A stretch of DNA of 6,584 bases. Origin: Bacteroidota bacterium. GTDB taxonomy: Bacteria; Bacteroidota; Bacteroidia; JAADEI01. The notes under the pieces are model-generated. The model ran no database searches, was not told the origin of the DNA, and worked only from the letters and a program-made list of their open reading frames with translations. Each line of letters begins with the position of its first letter. The stretch's first letter is position 1. Where the stretch lies: contig WFXT01000151.1 of NCBI GenBank assembly GCA_015490475.1, positions 1 to 6,584 of the forward strand. Direction: 5' to 3'. Below are positions 1 to 5,699 of the stretch, piece after piece. The position numbers and the translations under genes were made by a program.

Positions 1-3000
1 AATCCAGTGAGAGCTAAAGTGTCCCGTGCTTCGCATCCATGGAAGTCATAAACAACGACCCAATATGTATTCCCTACCGATGCATTAATGGATTGCGACG
101 TATCTCCCGTGTTCCAGTAATACACGTATGGTTGTGTTCCTCCTGACGTAACGGCGGTCAATACGGGGCTTCCGCTGGCATCTATAACAACTGCTAAGGG
201 TTGTGGTTCTCCTAAGGTGAAGGTGTCGCGTGCCAAGCAGCCCATTGCATCTATAACTTCCAGCACATATACACCTGCTGGAACACCTTGCAGGTCAGCA
301 GACAATATGGTGTCGTTCCATGTGTAAGCATACGGTGGGGTACCGCCCGTTACACGGACAAAAATGGCTCCTGATGGCATTCCGGCACAATGGGGCATTA
401 AGAAAGTATCAAGATCTATTTGAACGGGTGCCTGTTCCAGCAGCTGGAAGGTGTCAACACGTGAACACCCAACAGAATCGGTTATTGTAACAATGTATGT
501 TCCAGCTGGCAGTCCACTTACCACACTGGTAGTTGCTCCAGTGTTCCATACATACTGATAAGGGGGCATACCTCCGCTAACCGCAAGCTTTATGCTTCCT
601 GTTGATGTACCGCCACACACAATATGTGTCAGATTTGCATTTACCCTTAGAGAATCATAAAGTGATTTGACCACATAAAAGGCTGCTGACCGGCAACCAT
701 TAGCATCCTCAACAATTACGGTATACATACCTGCCGATAAGCCAGTTATATCTTGTGTTGTTGCTCCATTGTTCCATTGATAGGTATATGGTGGTGTGCC
801 CCCTGAAACAGATATGTAAATGGCACCGTCAGGTTGATGGGCACATGTAATGTGATTAATGGAATCCAGTGAGATAGCAGGTCCTGCTGGGTCACTTATA
901 TTGATAGTATCGGCAACCTGACACCCTCCGCTATCAGTAACAGTAATAATGTATGTGCCAACTGAAAGAGAACCAACAGATTGTGTTGTATCTCCATTGG
1001 ACCACTGATAGCGATATGGTGGCGTGCCCCCGGAGACATATACTGTTGCTGTGCCGGTGGCAGTTCCACATGCTGTTGGGGTACCGACTACTACACTATC
1101 TATCTTCAAAGTAGAAGTTGGACTAACAGAGAATGTAGCAGACGCCCTGCATCCATTGGCATCTGTAACACCAACGCTATATATTCCGAGAGTTACCAGT
1201 CTTTGCCAGCCTGTGAATCCATCGTGCCATACGTACGCATGGGGTCCTGTGCCCCCAACAGCTGTAACACTGAGAAAGCCGGTATCTTGCCTGCATGTCG
1301 GTGCATCTATGGAGTCAAGTGCTATGGACAGGGGTGCAGGCTCCCCAAGGGTTACGTTCAAAAATGCCATGCAACCTTCATCATCCCAGATCGTAACGGA
1401 ATAGTTGCCTGCTGGTATTCCTGCTATTGCTGGAGTCTGCGCACCTGTGGACCACAGGTAATAGTATGGTGGTGTGCCTCCCGTAACCTGAACGCTAACG
1501 TAGCCATAATTATCTCCATTACAAGATGGTTGTTTAAGGGAATCAAGGGATACAGTTACTGGTGGTGGTTCATTTATCTGCCAGGGTCCACCAAATCCAG
1601 CGCACCCATTCGCATCTATTACAAGTACTGAATAAACTCCTGCTCGGAGGTCGTTTCTGTCTTCCTGTGTGGAACCATCACTCCATACAAAACTATACGG
1701 CGGAGTGCCTCCTGTTACAGTGACATATATACTACCATTGGGTCTTCCTGCACATGAGGCATCAGCAATAAAATCTCTGGTAACTGTCAATCCTGCGGCA
1801 TTAAGTATAACAACCGTGTCTGAGGCAGTGCAACCATTAGCATCGGTAACTTCCACGACATACATACCTGCACTGAGATTATTGACAGTTTGTGTATTAC
1901 CCACAACAGCTCCATTGGGCATCTTCTTCCATGTATATGAGTAAGGGGGTGTGCCTCCCGACGATACATACACTGTTGCGGAGCCGTCGCTGGCACCACA
2001 TACAGAAGCATCTGTCACAGATATACTATCTATGGAAGGTTCGGGGATTGGTGGCATACTGAATGTTGCTGTTGCAACACAGCCATTGGCATCTTCCACA
2101 ACCACAGTATAAGAGGTATCCCACCCAAGAGTCATATCCTCGCTGGTCACTCCATTGGACCACTGGTAAGTATATGGTGGTGTACCTCCGCTCACAGAAA
2201 TGTATATCTCATCAAAAGGATAGATGCAGTCTGCCGGGAATAGGGAATCAAGCGTTATGATAATACTATCAACGGGAGTGAGTTCAAAAGTGGCTGTTGC
2301 TGTGCATCCATTGGCATCGGTAACAGTTACAGAATATGCCCCTTCGGTGAGGTCTTCTGCACACGCAGACTGGTCTCCATTACTCCACTGGTAGGAATAT
2401 GGCGGTGTTCCTCCTACCACGTTAACACACAACCATCCGTCATAACTACCATAGCAGGATGGTCCTTCTCCATCGGTAGTTAAACTCAATGGCTGAGGTT
2501 CAGTAAGCGTAACAGTAACATACACTACGCATTCGTTGGCATCTGTAATCTGGCACGTATATGTTCCGGCAGGCAGATTATTGCGTTGTTGCTGTGTGGA
2601 ACCATTGTCCAGCCAGTAATAGGAATAAGGTGGTGTGCCTCCTCGCCCATATACGTATATGAAACCGTCGGAAGAACCGTGGCATTTAGGATTGCGGTGG
2701 ACATACATGGCTGTTAGAAGAGATGAGGATTCTATTTCAACCAATGTATCAACGATACAGCCGTTAGCATCTTCCACAATGACCAACAAAATTCCTGCAG
2801 GAAGGTCAGTAAAAGTATTGTCAGACTGCGCAATACCCGATGTAAGCGAAAACATTACACCGTATACATAAGGGGGCGTGCCTCCGGATGCATAGATGGT
2901 TAACGTTCCAGTGCTATCACAGTTGTCGGGGGTTGTAATTATACTGTCTATTCGCAGGTCCTGGATGGTATCAGGGTTCAGTGGAAACGAAGCCTTAGCG

Positions 3001-5699
3001 GTACATCCGTTAGCATCGGTAACAACCACAGAATAGGGAGAAAGGGCAACGGAAACAAGGTTTTTACTTCGCGAAACAGGAATAATACCCCAACCAAGAG
3101 CGTTGTCATACCACGCATATGAATAGGGTGGAGTGCCTCCTGTTGCGGTAATATATATTGACATTGTGTCTTCACAGAAATCGTAATTGATTGAGTCGGT
3201 AGTAATGGTTATTGGGGAGAGAGGGGGAAGTTCTAATTCCAGCGTTTGTGAACAGCCACGCGAGTCGGTAACAATAAGGGTGTAATAGCCGTCCCTGATG
3301 TTAAAACGGTCTTCTGTGGGGCCGTCATCGGACCACTGGTAGTTATACGGCGGAGTACCGCCAGAAACGGAGATGTAAACGTCATAGTAAGTTCCAGCTG
3401 GTCCAAACAGTGGGGTCTCATAGCAACCTTTAGTAGAATCCACTTTTATAATTATGGGGTCCGGACCATTCAGCTCAAACCAGAAAGCCTCAGAACATTC
3501 ATTAACATCCGTAACTTCCAGCACATAGGTGCCGGCACAGGCATCGTTCAGTGTGGTAGTATTGGACAGTGGGGTTGAATTAGGTCCCAGAAAAGCATCA
3601 TACCAAGAGTAGGAATAAGGAGGGGTACCTCCTCCAATGGTAACCTGAATAAAACCATCACATGAGTCGGCACAGGTCTCATCATTCATGGTATAATTAA
3701 CCAGATAAAAGGAATCCGGCTCTGTTACGGTAAATGTGTAAGTCTTAGTACACAAGTTTGAATCTACAACAACAAGTTCCAGTGTTCCAGCACTTAGCCC
3801 TTCCACAAGGAAAGTATCCCCGTTGCTAACTCCAGATAATGTGGTTGAATCCATGCGCCATTGCACGTCATATTTAGGGTCTCTGGCATAGGGCGTTCCA
3901 CCACTTATCTGGACAATAAGCCAACCTTCTCTAGAACCAGGACAATTAGTACGAAGAGCAGAATCCAGAATGGTTAATGAAAAGGTATCAGGACCTTCTA
4001 TATAACCGCTCAGAGAGGCAAAACATCCTTGTTGGTCAGTGACTTCAACTTTATACTGAAGGTTAGGTGCGGCGGGTATCAGGTCTTCCGTGGTATCCAC
4101 AAGCACATAGTTGCCAGTATTAGGGTCATTTACATACCATGAAAAGCTATATGGAGCGTTTCCTCCAATTACGCTGATAAATATAGCTCCTGAATCATCT
4201 GGGCATAAAGGTGCATATACTGAATCAGCACGAACTGACATGACGGTAAGGTTTCTCTGGGTCAGACTATCAGCATATTGCCCCATAAGACTAATAGGAT
4301 ATGGAGAAGTTTCAAAAGGTGGAGGGGCATAGAACACTATAGTGTCAGAAATGACGTTATATATTGGTTCTGCAGGATTGCTAAGGAAATGAGTATTCAT
4401 TTGATAGTCAAAACCTTCCACACATGCAGTATCTATAGTGAGTGTTTGTCCTAAATTCCATAGTTTCAATGTATCATCAGTTCCGAAATAAATTGTGTTG
4501 GGTTCATTATTTACGATAATTCCATTTTCATAGGAGACAGTTAGCGGTCTGGCTTCTCCCGAAATCCATGACTGCAATATAGTTCCAGGGGGAGAAAATA
4601 AAGTGATTGTGTAATAAGTGTTCCAGTTATTATCACGATGTTCTCCGAATATGGCATAAACATTAGAATCCATTTCAACGATTCGTTTGAATCTTCCATC
4701 AACACCAGTGAAATTCACTATTTTAGCCCACAGTATATTAAAGGTGTCTGCTGGTGTCTTTTCAACGAGCATGAGCAGTGGTCCGTCGCCCCCACTATAC
4801 CAGTAGTCTATGCGTCCTGCAATGATGTATCTATTGGCACTAATAGGGTAAAAGTCTTCAATAGTAAGATTGGTGAAGGGACTGGATATATTGACAGACC
4901 AGTTGAAAACAAAAGAGTTCACGAACGGGTCAAAGGTAAAGCTCGCACAATAGATGCCTCCATAATTATAGGGGTCTGTATCGCCACACGTTACAACTTC
5001 ACCGGTATATGGATTTACTTTTATTGCTCCATAGATGCCCTGTCTATCTCCCCATGTGTAGGACATTGAACTGACCATATTGAGTGTTGGCACAGAACCA
5101 CTGTAGTCTATATCCATCACAACTATGTTAAAGCGGTCCTCATAAGGATTATAAGAGCCCACTGGAGCAATCATAAGTAGTATGCGTCCCTGATGGTATA
5201 GCATTCCTTCAAGTCTTTCGGATATATCACCAGCTGTATCAACCAGAATGGTAGCGGACAGTACATTAAAGTTGCTATCAAGGACAGCTAAATACAGGTC
5301 TTTACTGTAATGCGTTGTATCATAAAAAGGACCTCCTTTAACCGCTACAATATAGTATCCAGTCGGTATAGGAAGAATATCAACAGGTATGTTATCGTCG
5401 GTCTGGTCTCCAAAAATCAGTTGTTCTAACGTGGAAAGTTCTCCATTGTTATAGAGTCTGAATAAGCCTACATAAGTGTTAAGCAGTATCGGATCTGCAG
5501 GAGTGGAAAGGGCGATATATCCACCATTGTCCTTGATTAACTTCACAACGGTACGTGTTCTATTTCCCACTATTTCGTTTGCCCATCTTACCTGCGCCAT
5601 GGTATACAGGGGGAAAACTAACATTAGCAGGATTAATAATGCGTTTGTGACAAAGAGGGAATCTGTTCGTTGACCAGACCAGTATATTCTTCTAATCAT
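1..5699 (-). CDS. Giant secreted SprB-repeat surface protein, N-terminal part (gene A; 3' end outside window)
   Basis: The frame is open from the ATG at 5699-5697 to the window edge, giving 1899 visible residues without a stop. Domains in order are a signal peptide (1-35), a beta-rich propeller-like domain (about 37-484) and 18 tandem SprB-like modules of 64-91 residues (485-1899). The modules carry the core GGTPPY(S/T)Y(Q)W and usually close with (T/E)DANGC. SprB repeats are known from the Flavobacterium gliding adhesin SprB and many other T9SS-exported Bacteroidota proteins, so the protein probably works outside the cell as an adhesin, filament or structural layer. The repeat alone does not prove gliding. 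The start is chosen because a classic signal peptide follows at once and the ATG overlaps the stop of the upstream gene, which implies translational coupling. No catalytic motif was seen. The C-terminal sorting signal would lie beyond position 1. The secreted repeat-protein call is firm; the precise role is unknown. Confidence 0.93.
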   Translation of the reverse strand, partial: MIRRIYWSGQRTDSLFVTNALLILLMLVFPLYTMAQVRWANEIVGNRTRTVVKLIKDNGGYIALSTPADPILLNTYVGLFRLYNNGELSTLEQLIFGDQTDDNIPVDILPIPTGYYIVAVKGGPFYDTTHYSKDLYLAVLDSNFNVLSATILVDTAGDISERLEGMLYHQGRILLMIAPVGSYNPYEDRFNIVVMDIDYSGSVPTLNMVSSMSYTWGDRQGIYGAIKVNPYTGEVVTCGDTDPYNYGGIYCASFTFDPFVNSFVFNWSVNISSPFTNLTIEDFYPISANRYIIAGRIDYWYSGGDGPLLMLVEKTPADTFNILWAKIVNFTGVDGRFKRIVEMDSNVYAIFGEHRDNNWNTYYTITLFSPPGTILQSWISGEARPLTVSYENGIIVNNEPNTIYFGTDDTLKLWNLGQTLTIDTACVEGFDYQMNTHFLSNPAEPIYNVISDTIVFYAPPPFETSPYPISLMGQYADSLTQRNLTVMSVRADSVYAPLCPDDSGAIFISVIGGNAPYSFSWYVNDPNTGNYVLVDTTEDLIPAAPNLQYKVEVTDQQGCFASLSGYIEGPDTFSLTILDSALRTNCPGSREGWLIVQISGGTPYARDPKYDVQWRMDSTTLSGVSNGDTFLVEGLSAGTLELVVVDSNLCTKTYTFTVTEPDSFYLVNYTMNDETCADSCDGFIQVTIGGGTPPYSYSWYDAFLGPNSTPLSNTTTLNDACAGTYVLEVTDVNECSEAFWFELNGPDPIIIKVDSTKGCYETPLFGPAGTYYDVYISVSGGTPPYNYQWSDDGPTEDRFNIRDGYYTLIVTDSRGCSQTLELELPPLSPITITTDSINYDFCEDTMSIYITATGGTPPYSYAWYDNALGWGIIPVSRSKNLVSVALSPYSVVVTDANGCTAKASFPLNPDTIQDLRIDSIITTPDNCDSTGTLTIYASGGTPPYVYGVMFSLTSGIAQSDNTFTDLPAGILLVIVEDANGCIVDTLVEIESSSLLTAMYVHRNPKCHGSSDGFIYVYGRGGTPPYSYYWLDNGSTQQQRNNLPAGTYTCQITDANECVVYVTVTLTEPQPLSLTTDGEGPSCYGSYDGWLCVNVVGGTPPYSYQWSNGDQSACAEDLTEGAYSVTVTDANGCTATATFELTPVDSIIITLDSLFPADCIYPFDEIYISVSGGTPPYTYQWSNGVTSEDMTLGWDTSYTVVVEDANGCVATATFSMPPIPEPSIDSISVTDASVCGASDGSATVYVSSGGTPPYSYTWKKMPNGAVVGNTQTVNNLSAGMYVVEVTDANGCTASDTVVILNAAGLTVTRDFIADASCAGRPNGSIYVTVTGGTPPYSFVWSDGSTQEDRNDLRAGVYSVLVIDANGCAGFGGPWQINEPPPVTVSLDSLKQPSCNGDNYGYVSVQVTGGTPPYYYLWSTGAQTPAIAGIPAGNYSVTIWDDEGCMAFLNVTLGEPAPLSIALDSIDAPTCRQDTGFLSVTAVGGTGPHAYVWHDGFTGWQRLVTLGIYSVGVTDANGCRASATFSVSPTSTLKIDSVVVGTPTACGTATGTATVYVSGGTPPYRYQWSNGDTTQSVGSLSVGTYIITVTDSGGCQVADTINISDPAGPAISLDSINHITCAHQPDGAIYISVSGGTPPYTYQWNNGATTQDITGLSAGMYTVIVEDANGCRSAAFYVVKSLYDSLRVNANLTHIVCGGTSTGSIKLAVSGGMPPYQYVWNTGATTSVVSGLPAGTYIVTITDSVGCSRVDTFQLLEQAPVQIDLDTFLMPHCAGMPSGAIFVRVTGGTPPYAYTWNDTILSADLQGVPAGVYVLEVIDAMGCLARDTFTLGEPQPLAVVIDASGSPVLTAVTSGGTQPYVYYWNTGDTSQSINASVGNTYWVVVYDFHGCEARDTLALTG
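3..197 (-). repeat. Cap-like module R18 of gene A, lacking the first cysteine
   Basis: The last visible module has no early Cys and a shortened first half (VIDASGSPVLTAVTSGG), then GGTQPYVYYWNTGDTSQSI and a closing VVVYDFHGC. It aligns without gaps over 64 residues to the final repeat of gene B (6165-5974), with 38 identities by hand count, closer than to ordinary modules of its own gene. In gene B that module is directly followed by the sorting domain, so R18 is probably the last module of gene A. It contains a single, unpaired Cys. Confidence 0.75.
198..1112 (-). repeat. Possible higher-order block 3 (modules R14-R17), 305 residues
   Basis: Module lengths are 78, 75, 76 and 76 residues. 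R14 opens TLKIDSVVV and has TATVYVSGGTPPY, placing it with R6 and R10. R15 (CAHQPDGAIYISVSGG) resembles R11 (CAGRPNGSIYVTVTGG). R16 and R17 fit positions three and four by length and order, but their sequence match to R12 and R13 is weaker, so the third copy is less certain than the first two. Confidence 0.45.
1113..2036 (-). repeat. Higher-order block 2 (modules R10-R13), 308 residues
   Basis: Module lengths are 82, 77, 76 and 73 residues, nearly the series of block 1. R10 opens PSIDSISVT and has SATVYVSSGGTPPY, like R6 and R14. R11 carries SDGSTQEDRNDLRAGVY, the clear counterpart of R7, and shares with it the exact 14-mer ctgtgtggaaccat (1665-1678 and 2592-2605). R12 (CNGDNYGYVSVQV) matches R8. 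R13 closes TDANGCRASATFSVSP, like R9, although its core has decayed to GGTGPH. Confidence 0.6.
2037..2966 (-). repeat. Higher-order block 1 (modules R6-R9), 310 residues
   Basis: Module lengths are 82, 77, 75 and 76 residues. R6 opens LRIDSIITT and has TLTIYASGGTPPY instead of the usual DGxI strand. R7 carries DNGSTQQQRNNLPAGTY. R8 has CYGSYDGWLCVNVVGG, with two Cys beyond the usual pair. R9 has EIYISVSGGTPPYTYQW and closes with EDANGCVATATFSMPP. The order of subtypes matches block 2. Confidence 0.6.
3711..4247 (-). repeat. Diverged entry modules R1 and R2 of gene A
   Basis: These two modules (residues 485-663) are 88 and 91 residues long, against 73-85 for the rest. R1 has the core GGNAPYSFSW followed by an inserted loop (YVNDPNTGNYVLVDTT) and closes with TDQQGC. 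R2 has a shortened core, GGTPYARDPKYDVQW, and closes with DSNLC. Both keep the early Cys and the late Cys. They probably form the transition from the N-terminal domain to the regular array. The module assignment is sure; the transition role is inferred. Confidence 0.8.
4248..5591 (-). other. N-terminal beta-rich, propeller-like domain of gene A (residues 37-484)
   Basis: About 448 residues separate the signal peptide from the first repeat and lack the GGTPPY core. The region is rich in short alternating hydrophobic strands. Several segments look like blades of the beta-propellers common at the N-terminus of Bacteroidota T9SS proteins: TGYYIVAVKGG (near residue 115), ANRYIIAGRID followed by a Gly/Asp loop and LLMLVEK (near 291), and SNVYAIFGEHRD (near 348). 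The pattern 'observe, G, DG loop, L(L/M)L(V/I)(K/D)' with W-A-K after it fits that fold. Only weak internal repetition is visible, and no metal site or catalytic triad was found. The last 60 residues (about 425-484, including FYAPPPFETSPYP) are Pro-rich and probably a linker. The fold call is an inference from strand pattern; a beta-sandwich or novel fold remains possible. Confidence 0.5.
5595..5699 (-). other. Signal peptide of gene A, predicted cleavage TMA|Q
   Basis: Residues 1-35 form a basic start (MIRRIYW), a polar stretch (SGQRTDS) and a hydrophobic core (ALLILLMLVF, residues 20-29), followed by PLYTMA and then Gln36. This is a Sec/SPI signal peptide. Gln directly after the cleavage site is the pattern known in Bacteroidota as the Q-rule, where the new N-terminus becomes pyroglutamate. 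There is no lipobox Cys, so it is not a lipoprotein. The N-terminal region before the core is about 19 residues, somewhat long. Export to the periplasm and then through T9SS is the expected route. Confidence 0.88.
5692..5699 (-). promoter_or_regulatory. Start/stop overlap between gene B and gene A (ATGATTAG)
   Basis: The ATG of gene A (5699-5697) and the TAG of gene B (5694-5692) share eight bases in different frames. This leaves no room for a promoter or terminator between the genes and suggests coupled translation on one mRNA. Just upstream (5716-5702) is the A-rich GTTAAAAATCAAAGG; its AAAGG sits only two bases from the ATG, too near for a standard Shine-Dalgarno site, as expected in Bacteroidota, where such sites are weak. 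Confidence 0.8.

Larger units (their letters stand above)
3..4247 (-). repeat. Array of 18 SprB-like modules in gene A (residues 485-1899)
   Basis: Module spans read from the sequence (high to low coordinate) are: R1 4247-3984, R2 3983-3711, R3 3710-3456, R4 3455-3213, R5 3212-2967, R6 2966-2721, R7 2720-2490, R8 2489-2265, R9 2264-2037, R10 2036-1791, R11 1790-1560, R12 1559-1332, R13 1331-1113, R14 1112-879, R15 878-654, R16 653-426, R17 425-198, R18 197-3. A typical module runs: hydrophobic strand plus DS, Cys, (D/S)GxI strand, SGGTPPYxYxW, NG(A/D)T turn, L(P/S)AGxYxVxVTDANGC, closing strand and an EP(Q/A)P-type linker. Modules are related at protein level and diverged in DNA, so the array is old. 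R1 to R17 each keep an early and a late Cys, suggesting one disulfide per module outside the cell. Weak cores are R1 (GGNAPY), R2 (GGTPYA), R6 (Trp replaced by Val), R13 (GGTGPH), R16 (GGMPPY) and R18 (GGTQPY). Confidence 0.93.

Noticed and set aside
1024..1404. Plus-strand open frame of 126 codons
   Set aside because: Antisense shadow of modules R12-R14; the opposite strand carries the intact SprB frame.
981..1631. Plus-strand open frame of 216 codons inside the repeat array
   Set aside because: It is antisense to gene A over modules R11-R15. Its protein is Cys/Trp/Tyr-rich with no domain logic, and the periodic low-stop composition of the repeats explains the open frame.
1..4247. Regularly spaced DNA repeats as a CRISPR array or tandem satellite
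   Set aside because: The period is about 220-270 bases, the repeats are diverged in DNA and the conservation follows codons of one open frame. They are protein modules.
4638..5069. Plus-strand open frame of 143 codons opposite the N-terminal domain
   Set aside because: It lies wholly antisense to the continuous gene A frame and shows no recognisable domain or leader.
1..5699. Frameshift or pseudogene in gene A
   Set aside because: The codon phase was checked by hand at points spread along the gene, and repeat motifs stay in the same frame from the ATG to position 3 without a stop.
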